Part shown: in pieces, positions 27,130 through 39,190 of the stretch
Numbering within the stretch: position 1 is the first letter of the stretch
Layout of the letters: the number at the start of each line of letters is the position of its first letter
Assembly (NCBI GenBank): GCA_965216225.1
Contig: CBDCFF010000027.1
Coordinates: 1-64,000, forward strand
From: 3107 sp965216225
GTDB lineage: Bacteria > Pseudomonadota > Alphaproteobacteria > Rhodobacterales > Rhodobacteraceae
DNA: 64,000 nucleotides
Direction: 5' to 3'
The notes under the pieces: model-generated
Databases searched by the model: none
What the model was told of the DNA's origin: nothing
Seen by the model: the letters and a program-made list of their open reading frames with translations, nothing else
Made by a program: the position numbers and the translations under genes

Positions 27130-27670
27130 TGAGAAAGTCCACCCACTCCGCACCGATGAACTCCCGGTCGGCGAGCAAGGCCTCAATGGAGCAAGCCCCG
27201 ACCAGGCGCAGACAGCGCCGCATCAGTTCAACGCGCTGCGCCGGTGAAGAGTTGCCCTGATGGTCGGGCAAGACCCACATCAGCGGCACCCGAAACCGTC
27301 GCGTCACAATGGCCGGAACCAGAATGTTCACGTCTTTCGCGCCGGGTTTCCAGTTGGTCCGATCCAGGGCCGGAAGCTTTGGACGCGCAAGGTTGAGCAG
27401 GTGCACGATCAGCACTGCAACCACATCGCCATCAAGGCGGACATGCTGGAAGAACCGCTGCACACGGCGATAGTTGGACGCGTGTAGCGCCGTCCCCGAG
27501 AACTGGCTCGCCAGATGGCTCAGGTTCACCGTCCGACAGTTTGCAAGACCAGCGGGCAAAACCACAAGAGTTTCCAGTCTTGTCTTGCTCGGATCGAAAT
27601 GCGGGCGTAGCGTGGCTGCCAGAGGGGCGAGGAGGAATGCGAACATCACGAAGTTCCTTGTGCTCGAGAA

Positions 27671-27771
27671 TCTTCAATTCAAACCCTTTTCCCCCCTCAA
27701 CTCAAGTGCGTCGTGTACCGTGTTCTCTGTCGTTCAAATATGCTCAGGCGTATGATTTTAATGGGGTTTTT
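27671..27771. other. Short flank between IS4 and the acetyltransferase gene
   Basis: Lower-GC sequence, in frame with the downstream acetyltransferase (...YAQAYDFNGVF). It may therefore be the end of a longer native N-terminal region cut by the IS4 element. Confidence 0.4.
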
Positions 27772-28233
27772 ATGGAATCACCAAGCGTTAGATTTGCGGA
27801 TGACGGGGACAGCAAGGATATCTTTGCGTGGCGGAATGACGAACTCGCACGCCAAATGTCGCACACGACAGATGTGGTTGAGTGGGAAGGACATTCAAAG
27901 TGGTTCGCTTCTTCATTGTCCAACGCCAATCGTTGCTTGTTGATTTGTTATCTTGCTGACAGTGAAGACAAGGTTGGCGTTGTTCGATTTGACATTGAAG
28001 GGGATGCGGCATTGATTTCAATCAATCTCGCTCCGACCATGCGCGGGAAAGGGTTTGCGAAGCGTTGTCTGAAAAAAGCGGTGGATTTTTTTAAGGAAAA
28101 CAATCCGGGCACCAGGCAAATCAACGCTGAAATCAAATCAGTCAACATTGCGAGTCACAAGTCTTTTGAAGGCGCCGGCTTTGTTTTTGAGCGGGAAATG
28201 GACGCTGTTCGGATTTTCAGGAAAATGACCTGA
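27772..28233 (+). CDS. GNAT-family N-acetyltransferase
   Basis: A 153-residue GNAT protein with N-terminal VRFADDGDSKDIFAWRNDE, the beta-strand VGVVRFDIEGDA, and the acetyl-CoA loop NLAPTMRGKGFAKR (R-x-G-x-G/A). This arrangement resembles PseH-like acetyltransferases acting on amino sugars for surface glycans (resemblance, not proof). The ATG at 27772 is the first in the conserved part, but the frame is open upstream to the IS4 border, so the gene may have been longer. Its GC content is visibly lower than the neighbours', suggesting transfer. The next gene starts 22 bp later. Confidence 0.75.
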   Translation: MESPSVRFADDGDSKDIFAWRNDELARQMSHTTDVVEWEGHSKWFASSLSNANRCLLICYLADSEDKVGVVRFDIEGDAALISINLAPTMRGKGFAKRCLKKAVDFFKENNPGTRQINAEIKSVNIASHKSFEGAGFVFEREMDAVRIFRKMT

Positions 28234-28255
28234 CCAAACATAACCGTTGGATGCC

Positions 28256-28702
28256 ATGAAACATTGTACTCAAAACAAAGTGGATTTTATCCCTGTAACG
28301 GACAGTGACGAGCATTTGTCGGCGACGTTTCATTTGTTAAGGAACAGGCATATCTCCATTAGTCACAAATCAGTTCCGACTTATGAAGAACACATCGAGT
28401 TTGTGAAGCACCATCCGTATCGGTATTGGCTTTTTGTCGAACTTGACGGGGTGAAAATCGGTAGCGTGTATATTCACACGGATAACTCGATAGGAATCAA
28501 TCTTTTGGAGGAACACGCATCAAAAGCCGTCAATATCTTGAGGCGGATTATTGAATCTTATGAACCTTTGCCGCCGGTTAAATCAGTCAGAAGCCGGTTT
28601 TTTGTTGTAAACGTACCTGTTGGTGACAGAACATTGGCTGATGCCGTGATGGAAGTGGGTGGCGTTGAAGTGCAGCGAACATTCGTTTTCGAGCATGGCT
28701 AG
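28256..28702 (+). CDS. GNAT-like protein, probable glycan acyltransferase
   Basis: A 148-residue protein with an N-terminal TFHLLRNRHISISHKSVPTY block and YWLFVELDGVKIGSVYI, the start pattern of GNAT sugar acyltransferases, but without a clear acetyl-CoA loop. It is low in GC like its neighbour and closely spaced, so the pair is probably a remnant of one glycan-biosynthesis operon. The stop codon TAG is shared with the end of an IS630 inserted exactly there; the sequence on the other side shows that the original stop was also TAG. Confidence 0.6.
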   Translation: MKHCTQNKVDFIPVTDSDEHLSATFHLLRNRHISISHKSVPTYEEHIEFVKHHPYRYWLFVELDGVKIGSVYIHTDNSIGINLLEEHASKAVNILRRIIESYEPLPPVKSVRSRFFVVNVPVGDRTLADAVMEVGGVEVQRTFVFEHG

Positions 28703-29746
28703 AGCGGTTCATCATTTGTTTGAATCTCGGGTTCCGTTTTTCGTTGAATTGTGATTCAAACTGCGTGCCGGGACTGGAGGCCGGCATGCATGGTAAAACC
28801 CTATTCGAATGATCTTCGGGAGCGTGCAGTAGCAGCTGTTGTTTCCGGCGAGACGGCACGTGTTGTGGCTGCCCGTTTCTCGGTGGCTGTTTCTTCGGTG
28901 ATCAAGTGGCGCCAGCGATATCGCGAGACTGGCAGCGTGGCGCCTGGCAAGATGGGTGGCCACCGCAGGATTATCCTTGAACCCCACCGTGATTTTATCC
29001 TGGAGCAGATCAACCGCACGCCGCACCTGACGCTGCATGGTCTGAAAGACATGCTGGCGAAGCGGGGCGTCAAGGTGTCCCACAATGCGGTCTGGCACTT
29101 CATGCGCCGCGAGGGGCTGAGCTTCAAAAAAAAACACTGCTCGCCCTTGAGCGGGCCCGAGCCGATGTGGCCCGCCGGCGAAAGCGCTGGAAGGGGGTCA
29201 TGCGTCAACTCGATCCGCGCAAGCTGGTCTTCATTGATGAAACCTGGATCAAGACCAACATGGCTCCGCTGCGCGGCTGGGGACCAAAAGGCAAACGCCT
29301 GCACGGCTTTGCGCCCCATGGCCACTGGAACACCATGACGTTCATTGCTGCCTTGCGCTGCGATCAATTGACGGCGCCCTGTGTCTTTGACGGCCCGATC
29401 AACGGGCAGTCCTTCCGTGCCTATATCGATCAACTGCTTGTCCCTGCACTGAAGCCCGGCGATATCGTCATCATGGACAACCTCGGCTGCCATAAATCGA
29501 AAGCCGTGCGCGATGCCATCAAGGCGGCAGGCGCGCGGGTGTGGTTCCTGCCACCATACTCGCCAGACCTGAACCCGATCGAGCAGACATTCGCCAAGAT
29601 CAAACACTGGATGCGGATGGCTCGGAAACGAACCAGTGAAGAGGCCTGGCGATACGTTGGACGCCTCGTCGGATCAATCACACAACAGGAATGCCAAAAC
29701 TACCTCGAAAACACAGGCTATGCTTCAGTCAAAATGTGAAGGACTC
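28702..29746 (+). mobile_element. IS630-A element, complete, at a stop codon
   Basis: 1,045 bp with ends GAGCGGTTCATCATTTG (28702) and, on the minus strand, GAGTCCTTCACATTTTG (29746), flanked by the TA duplication expected of the family (28700-28701, 29747-29748). It holds one transposase gene in two frames. Confidence 0.9.
28793..29739 (+). CDS. IS630 transposase, probable -1 programmed frameshift
   Basis: The first frame encodes the helix-turn-helix half (YSNDLRERAVAAVVSGETAR, HNAVWHFMRREGLSFKKK). The second, in -1, encodes the DDE half: VFIDETWIKTNMAPLRGWG, IVIMDNLGCHKSKAV, LPPYSPDLNPIEQTF. The frames overlap at a run of nine A (29126-29134), a classic slippage site. Ribosomal or transcriptional slippage would give one ~315-residue protein. 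All catalytic residues are present, so the element may be active. Confidence 0.85.
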
Positions 29747-29813
29747 TAGCGCGTTACCTTGTCGAATCTTCATGGTGTTGCGAGGTTTGTGAGCGGTACA
29801 GTTTCCGGGGGTG

Positions 29814-30404
29814 TCAGGGCACCGCCGCAAACCGCCGGTCTTCGCGCTCCTGCCGCCGCCGTTTCTGCTCCAGCACCTCCAGCCTCGGGCGCCATCCGTA
29901 CCGCGTGTCCCCGGCTGTCGGGGACCAGAACAGGACGCCGCCATAGCGCCACGGGTCAAGCACGATGGCCTGATACATCGTGTCGCCGCGGCGGCTGATC
30001 AGGGCGGTGCTGTGGTCGATGCGCAACGGGTTGTCGGCGTTGGCGATGGCGCGGTGGATGTCGAGGGTGCGGAAGTTTTCGGCCTTCAGCCGCGCCTCCA
30101 TATCCTCTGCCCAGTGCCAGCAGAGCCCGCGCGGGCGCAATCCGCTGTTGACCTTGGCGTTGTGGACCAGGGGCGGGTCGGTGATTTCGTATTCGATGGC
30201 CAGTTGGCGGGTGTATCCATAGGCGATGCGGGCGGCGCGCGCGGCCTCTTCGGGATCGACCTCCGAGCCCAGGGCCTGAATCGCCAAGCTGAGGTCCGCG
30301 ATCCCGGCGACCCCGGATTTCGACGCATCCGGCGGTGTTGCCGCGCAGCCGCCGAACATCACCGCAGACAGCAGCAAAAGCGGATATGCAAGTCTTCCGA
30401 TCAT
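29814..30404 (-). CDS. Lipoprotein with possible Cys-His-Asp catalytic site
   Basis: A 196-residue protein with a lipoprotein signal (LAYPLLLLSAVMFGGC, lipid Cys20). The mature part contains VNSGLRPRGLCWHWAEDM, IDHSTALISRRGD and IVLDPWRYGGVLFW. A Cys, then His, then Asp in this order and setting resemble the transglutaminase/papain-like triad; this is an inference from the motif pattern. The C-terminus is rich in Arg and Glu. It is separated by 138 bp from the DUF262 gene on the same strand; no function can be assigned. Confidence 0.7.
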   Translation of the reverse strand: MIGRLAYPLLLLSAVMFGGCAATPPDASKSGVAGIADLSLAIQALGSEVDPEEAARAARIAYGYTRQLAIEYEITDPPLVHNAKVNSGLRPRGLCWHWAEDMEARLKAENFRTLDIHRAIANADNPLRIDHSTALISRRGDTMYQAIVLDPWRYGGVLFWSPTAGDTRYGWRPRLEVLEQKRRRQEREDRRFAAVP

Positions 30405-30542
30405 CCTGCCCCGGCCCGGGATTCCCGACTTTGCCGCGACGGGACTGACGCGCTCCGCAGGTGATGCACCGTTATTGCCCGCCGCGCAAGTGTTTTGCGC
30501 CGCAGGGGAAGCATGTTTGCGGGTATGTGGCCTGCACCGGCG

Positions 30543-32300
30543 TCAGTCGTCGATGTCCTCTGCCATCTCATTATCGGATGAAGGGTCTCGCAGCGAATCT
30601 CCGACGATCTCTCGCACCCTACCGAGGATGAGGTCTGCCCGCTTTCGGCAGAATTCCTCGAAACGGTCGATGGCGAAGATGTCTGCCCATGCCGGATCGC
30701 AAGGGTCGCCGGGGATGAGGCAATCAGCCATCCGCGTTTTCAACTGATCCAATGTGCCCGCCTGGCGCGCGCGCTCCGCCATTTTACGGAAATACTCCTG
30801 TGGGTATCCCTCGCCGAGGCTCTGATTCGACTCGCCAAGCACCGGTATACGGTTGCAGATGCCATCCACCATGTTCTTGGGCAGGTCGCGTTTCCTGGAC
30901 GCACTGCTGGGGAAAATATGGTGATCGTGAAGCACTGATTCGGAGTCGATGATGTTACCGGTCACAAGGTCTTGACGTATTGTCATGGCAAACACGTTCT
31001 GCAACGATTTGTACCGGACATCCGACGGCTTCAGTTCAAGGATGCTCTCTGCGTTCAGAGTCACCTCGACAGGCTCCAGCGGCTTCCCCTCCAGAGCATG
31101 TCGCCGCAAGGCCCGGAAGTCCTGACCGATCCGGTAATTCGACGCCTGCGAGGCGCCAGCCTGCATGACCTTGCTGAAATACCAGCGGCGGATGGAGTCG
31201 TGATTGTCCCACGAATCCTTGCCGGTCTCAACCCGGCGCAGTTGCCGAACCGCCGCAAGGACGACCAGCAGATTCTGGCTTGGCAACGTTTTCAACGGGG
31301 CACGGGCACCCTGCGCCTGAGCCCATCCATAAGCCTCTGCGAGGGATTGCGCAGCCCCCTGCCATCCCTCCTTGATTTCATCGGACTTCAGGTTCAACTG
31401 GTAGGTTCGTGTCGGTTCGGGACGATCAACCCCGCGCTTGAAGGCCGTCATCAGAGATAGCACCTGCAAGACGCGCTCTCCGTCAACTTTATAATCCTTC
31501 AGGATCGGATGCGCTTCCTTTGCGACATCCCACAGTTTCCGCAGGTCCAGTCCAGGATGATAGAAACGGGCGACGGCGAGGTCGAATGTCGTCAGTCGTG
31601 TGCCCGTGCTGTTGATGGTTTCAAACACCCGGCAGATGGATTCAACGCCGCTGTCCCGTTCCAGCACGACGACCGGCACCTTGTAGTTGCGTATGGTTTC
31701 GAACACGCCATTTATCCTGGCTGCGGCTTCGCGACGCCACTGTTTGTCATGATCGCAAAAATCTTTGGAGTCCTCGATGTATTCGGTCACAGCGCTGTGC
31801 GCCTCGAACTGATTCAAAATGATGTCCGCACGCAGCAATCTGTCCCTGTCTTTCCGGGCAGGGTTTATCACTCCACGTTGCCGGGCGATGATCCATGAGC
31901 TTTCAACCCGGTCATGATGCTTTTCCAGAATCTTCCTGAGATCGACATAATAACGTTGTGTCGGATGGGCGTCCAGGAAGACGTGGGCTATGGACGTGAT
32001 GCGTTGCTGACCGTCCAGAATGTGGTATTCATCGTCCTTTGCGGCGCTGTCCGAAACGTTGTCGCCGGTGGAATCTTCATCGCGAATCGCTGCCATGATG
32101 GGGCGGGCACTGAGCGGCAGCTCCGGATTACTGGCCAACAGCAGAAGGGATCCGATCGGAAACGACCGTGACATCGAATCCACCAGAAGTCTGGTCTGCG
32201 TTTGTTTCCAGACAAAATTGCGCTGGAACTGCGGAATGGTCAGGCTGTGGTTCTTCGCCCGTCTGAGCAGTTCGTCAAGGCCGTAGCTCGTGGTCTGCAT
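30543..32300 (-). CDS. DUF262 and HNH (DUF1524-like) protein, possible phage-defence nuclease
   Basis: A 585-residue single-chain protein. The N-terminal DUF262 has TIPQFQRNFVWKQTQTRLLV (about 21-40) and the nucleotide-binding motif ILDGQQRITS (DGQQR at 96-100), then FETINSTGTRLTTFDLA. The C-terminal part has SVLHDHHIFPSSASRK and CNRIPVLGESNQSLG, a DUF1524-type HNH nuclease site. The architecture is that of GmrSD (type IV restriction of modified phage DNA) and SspE (phosphorothioate-linked defence). The ATG at 32300 has GGAG 9 bp upstream; another ATG 27 bp earlier is less likely. No modification genes are nearby, so it would have to act alone. Confidence 0.85.
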   Translation of the reverse strand: MQTTSYGLDELLRRAKNHSLTIPQFQRNFVWKQTQTRLLVDSMSRSFPIGSLLLLASNPELPLSARPIMAAIRDEDSTGDNVSDSAAKDDEYHILDGQQRITSIAHVFLDAHPTQRYYVDLRKILEKHHDRVESSWIIARQRGVINPARKDRDRLLRADIILNQFEAHSAVTEYIEDSKDFCDHDKQWRREAAARINGVFETIRNYKVPVVVLERDSGVESICRVFETINSTGTRLTTFDLAVARFYHPGLDLRKLWDVAKEAHPILKDYKVDGERVLQVLSLMTAFKRGVDRPEPTRTYQLNLKSDEIKEGWQGAAQSLAEAYGWAQAQGARAPLKTLPSQNLLVVLAAVRQLRRVETGKDSWDNHDSIRRWYFSKVMQAGASQASNYRIGQDFRALRRHALEGKPLEPVEVTLNAESILELKPSDVRYKSLQNVFAMTIRQDLVTGNIIDSESVLHDHHIFPSSASRKRDLPKNMVDGICNRIPVLGESNQSLGEGYPQEYFRKMAERARQAGTLDQLKTRMADCLIPGDPCDPAWADIFAIDRFEEFCRKRADLILGRVREIVGDSLRDPSSDNEMAEDIDD

Positions 32301-32427
32301 GTCGTCAATCTCCGTCAATCCGGGCACATTGCGTCACCCGAACCCGACAACGCACGAACGGTGACATGCCGGAACTTCCCCGCATGTCGCCGTATGGCGC
32401 AGCGCCGGATTCGCACGGCATCCTAAG

Positions 32428-33484
32428 TGTTCCATCCCGGACGATCAGATAGACCCTCGCCGCTCTGGCCTGTTCATGGCAAGATCGATCCTGCGTGAGA
32501 TTCGGGACGGGAGCAAGACATGCTGATTTCTTTGCACAAACAGGCGACGACGACGCCGAAGATCAGGGCCGCGATCCAGGCGAGTGATGAACCCGCGTGG
32601 ATCGTGGCCGAGCGCTATGGCATCTCGGAGCAGAAGGTGTGGAGACACCGTCCATGATCGGAGCCACACGGCGCACAGGTTGCAGACCACGCTGACACCG
32701 GCGCAGGAGGCCGTGGCGGTCTCGCTGAGACAGAGTCTGCTGCTGCCGCTCGACGACCTGCTCGCCGTGGTCCGCGAGTTTCTCAACCCGAACGTCTCGC
32801 GCTCCGGGCTGGATCGATGCCTGCGCCGATGCCTGCGCCGTCATGGGGTCGGCTCCCTCCGTGACCTGAAGCCGAAGGTGGCGAAGCCCGCGCACAAGCC
32901 TTTCAAGGCATACGAGCCCGGCTACATCCACATCGACGTGAAATACCTGCCGCAGATGGCCGATGAGGAGAAGCGCCGGTATCTGTTCGTCGCGATCGAC
33001 CGCGCCACCCGCCGGGTCTTCGTGCGCATCCATCCAGTGAAGACTGCGGCCAACGCCCGCCGGTTCCTGCGCGATCTGGAGCGCGCCGCCCCGATGCGGA
33101 TCACCCGCGTGCTGACGGACAATGGCAAGGAGTTCACCGACAGGCTCTTCGGCCTTCGCCGCCGCGCCGCGACCGGCAATCACGAGTTCGACCGCCTCTG
33201 CGCCGGGTTCGGGATCGAGCATCGCCTGGCCCCACCGATGCGGCCGCAGACCAACGGCATGGTCGAGCGGTTCAACGGTCGGATCGAGGACGTGCTCCAG
33301 AGCCACCGTTTCCGCAGCGGCGAGGACCTCGAACAGACGCTTCTCCGCTACGTCCGCCTCTACAACGGCCAGCTGCCGCAATCCGTTCTGAAGGGCCGCA
33401 CGCCAATCGATGCGCTCAAGGACTGGCATCGAGAAAAGCCCGAACTCTTCAGAAAGCAGCCGTACAATCACACGGGATGTGACA
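32428..33484 (+). mobile_element. IS481-B copy, full length
   Basis: 1,057 bp from TGTTCCATCCCGG (32428) to the minus-strand end TGTCACATCCCG (33484). Flanks are cctaag (32422-32427) and cctaat (33485-33490), a 6-bp duplication with one mismatch fitting the NCTAGN-type target of IS481. It lies 44 bp downstream of the carB stop codon. Transposase frameshifted. Confidence 0.92.
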
Positions 33485-33489
33485 CCTAA
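32521..33489 (+). pseudogene. IS481 transposase, frameshifted
   Basis: The first frame gives MLISLHKQATTTPKIRAAI to SEQKVWRHRP and stops; the second continues VHDRSHTAHRLQTTLTPAQE to YNHTGCDT. The shift is at 32636-32650 in a small hairpin (GGTGT-ggag-ACACC). The copy at 38101 has the same defect, so it is ancestral to both. The DDE core is otherwise complete (IHIDVKYLPQM, LTDNGKEFTD, GMVERFNGRI). An extra CLRR repeat is present after SGLDR. The final stop TAA comes from the flanking target. Confidence 0.88.
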
Positions 33490-33528
33490 TCATGTCATCA
33501 TGGCGGTGCAAGGCGGGAGATGCGGCGC

Positions 33529-36864
<3,336 letters not shown>

Positions 36865-36897
36865 GTTTCAGGCCCCCGTATGCGCAAATTGTCGTGA

Positions 36898-37880
36898 GTT
36901 ATAGCCGGGCGCGGCAAAGGTGCAAGGGGCCGGGCGCGGATATTGCCGGGCGCGGGTTCCCGATCGCGGTGATCGCCCGCAGGACCGGGACCGCCGATGC
37001 GTTCATGGACGAGGCCGGGGAACTGGCCGAACGGATCGTGAATTGCGGCGACAGGGTTGCGGATTTCATCGCCGCCATGACGCCCCCGCGCCGCATCATC
37101 CTGATGGTGCCGGCGGGGCCGATCGTTGATCGGGCGATCGCGGATTATGCGCCGTTGCTGGCGGCGGGCGATACGATCATCAATGCTGGCAACGCGAATT
37201 TCCACGGCACGCGGCGGCGGACAGGGGCGCTGCGCGAACAGGGCATTCATTTCATCGGCATGGGTGTGTCGGGCGGCGAACATGGCGCGCGGACCGGGCC
37301 TTCCATGATGATCGGGGGCGATCCGGCGGCCTTTGCCCCGATCCGCGGGATGATCGAGGCGATTGCGGCAAAATTCGGGGGCGATCCCTGTGCCGCGCAT
37401 GTGGGGCCGGATGGGGCCGGGCATTTCGTGAAGACCGTGCATAACGGAATCGAATATGCCGACATGCAGCTTTTGGCAGAGGTCCGGGGCCTGATGCGCG
37501 ACGGGATGGGCCGCAGCCCGGCGGCGTTGGGCGGAACGGGTTCCGCAGAACTGTCCGAAGACGATGCGGAGGCGGCGATGCTGGCGGGTCGCATCCTTGC
37601 CCATGCGCAGGGCTTCGAGGTGATGCAGGCGGCGTCGGACGAATATGGGTGGGGCATTGATATGGCCAGGGTGGCAGAGATATGGCGAGCGGGCAGCATT
37701 ATCCGGTCAGCCTTGCCGGACGACATTTCCGCAGCCTGTCGCGCCGGATTGCCCCATGGGCGGCTGTGGCTGGCGCCGCGGTTTGCCGATGCCCGCCATG
37801 TCGGCGGCGCTTGCATGGTACGACACCATGCGCCAGGCGCGGGGCGCCACCGACCTGATTCAGGCGCAGCGGGATTTCTT
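36898..37880 (+). pseudogene. gnd: 6-phosphogluconate dehydrogenase, decayed
   Basis: Contains many Gnd blocks: GFPIAVIARR, IINAGNANFHGTRRR, FIGMGVSGGEHGARTGPSMM, AGHFVKTVHNGIEYADMQLL with the catalytic Lys, ASDEYGWGIDMARVAEIWRA, and in another frame ALAWYDTMRQARGATDLIQA. The GxGxxG NADP loop at the N-terminus is missing, about 100 residues in the middle are deleted, and a frameshift near 37790 splits the C-terminus. The oxidative pentose phosphate step is therefore broken unless another copy exists elsewhere. Confidence 0.88.
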
Positions 37881-38008
37881 TGGGAATTATATACAAAAGA
37901 GCCACCGGAAGCGAGGCAAGCTATTCTGTCGGCTCTTCTGGTGCTGATGGGTAAGGAGACCGCAAGCCCAGACGGCGATCATAGTTTCGTATCAAAGACG
38001 GCCCTAAC
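37881..38008. other. Unassigned flank between gnd remnant and IS481
   Basis: 128 bp of lower GC with no recognisable gene. AAGAGCC and GGCTCTT are 7-bp inverted repeats about 23 bp apart. It could be an IS scar. It ends in cctaac directly before an IS481 end. Confidence 0.4.
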
Positions 38009-38359
38009 TGTTCCATCCCGGACGATCAGATAGACCCTCGCCGCTCTGGCCTGTTCATGGCAAGATCGATCTTGCGTGAGGTTCGGGACAGGGGCAAGAC
38101 ATGCTGATTTCTTTGCACAAGCAGGCGACGACGACGCCGAAGATCAGGGCCGCGACCCAGGCGAGTGATGAACCCGCGTGGATCGTGGCCGAGCGCTACG
38201 GCATCTCGGAGCAGACGGTGTGGAGACACCGTCCACGACCGGAGCCACACGGCGCACAGGTTGCAGACCACACTCACGCCAGCACAGGAGGCCGTGGCGG
38301 TCTCGCTGAGGAAGACGCTGCTCTTGCCGCTCGACGACCTGCTCGCCGTGGTCCGCGAG
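38009..38359 (+). mobile_element. IS481-B fragment (left third)
   Basis: Left end TGTTCCATCCCGG at 38009 with flank cctaac. It contains the transposase start (MLISLHKQATTTPKIRAATQ at 38101) with the same hairpin-associated frameshift as 32428-33484. Cut at 38359 by an IS5 end. Confidence 0.9.
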
Positions 38360-39190
38360 GGTCAGGCCACATAGCCAGAATATGACGGTTGCAGCGATGT
38401 ATATGGCGGATTTGAATATATGTGCGCATCGGTCATAGCGCATCGCGATGCGCCTCCAATCCTTGAGTTTTGCGAACAGGTTTTCAACCTTGTGCCGCCT
38501 CTTGTACGTTTCGGCGCAGTGGGGGATGGTTTGTTGCGGTTTTTCCTTGAAGGGATGCAAGCCTCAATCTTCTGATCTTCAATGATTTTTCGAACCTTTG
38601 CGCTGTCGTAGCCCCGATCCGCGATCAGAACCCTGGCCGCAGGCAGGTTGGGCAGCAAAACATCCGCGCCCTTGAAGTCGCTACGCTGACCCGCCGTCAG
38701 ATGCAGCCTGACAGGGCGACCCGCACCGTCTCCAACGACATGCAGTTTCGTATTCAGTCCTCCCTTTGTACGCCCGATCAGGCGTGGCTCGGACCCCCCT
38801 TTTTGAGGCTGGACGCCGTGCGATGTGCTTTGAGATGGGTTGCGTCAATCATGAGGGTGTCGGCGTCCGGGCCAGAGGGGTTGGCCAATTCTTCGAAAAT
38901 TCGTTCGAAAATACCTTTGCGGGACCAGCGCACAAACCGATTATAGAGCGTTTTGTGAGGGCCGTATTCGACAGGCGCATCGCGCCAGCGTAAACCGTTG
39001 CGAATAATGAAAATAATACCACTCAGCACACGACGGTCATCGACCCGGGGCTTGCCATGGGGCTTGGGAAAGAAGGGCTCAAGGCGCGCTGTTTGTGCCT
39101 CCGTCAGCCAGAAAGGATCGCTCATGTCACTACTCCGTTTTGCAGAACACTGATTCACACGTTCAAAACAAAGTCAATGGGTCCTGAGCC
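38360..39190 (-). mobile_element. IS5-B (IS427-type) copy 1
   Basis: About 830 bp, from near GGTCAGGCCACATAGCC (38360) to GGGTCCTGAGCC (39190), in the same orientation as the copy at 40366-41190. Together they bracket an IS630. Boundaries are accurate to a few bases. Confidence 0.85.
38362..39125 (-). pseudogene. IS5-B transposase OrfA/OrfB, frameshifted
   Basis: OrfA starts at 39125 (MSDPFWLTEAQTARLEPFFP) and runs to LKKGGPSHA. OrfB is joined by the usual slip at AAAAAGGGGGG and reads on to LIADRGYDSAKVRKIIEDQK. One T is missing in the run near 38530 compared with 40530, so the C-terminal part (TIPHCAETYKRRHKVENLF) is out of frame and the stop codon is lost into IS481. Not functional. Confidence 0.88.

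Larger units (their letters stand above)
25279..27646 (-). pseudogene. IS4-family transposase, disrupted and catalytically dead
   Basis: The N-terminal half (27646-27130: LPALDRTNWKPGAKDVNI with the first Asp, LLADREFIGAEWVDFL with the second) and C-terminal half (25770-25279: YRRRWGIGCLFADARTRGF, KSWFRTGLDALRRWFIHNP) are split by an IS256 at 25773-27129. The IS4 signature Y-x2-R-x3-E-x6-K has Gly instead of the catalytic Glu and Arg instead of Lys. A TAG (25709-25711) and a frameshift near 25440 add to the damage. About 20 residues are also missing at the IS256 junction. The element ends are not defined; it probably spans about 25264-27670. Confidence 0.85.
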
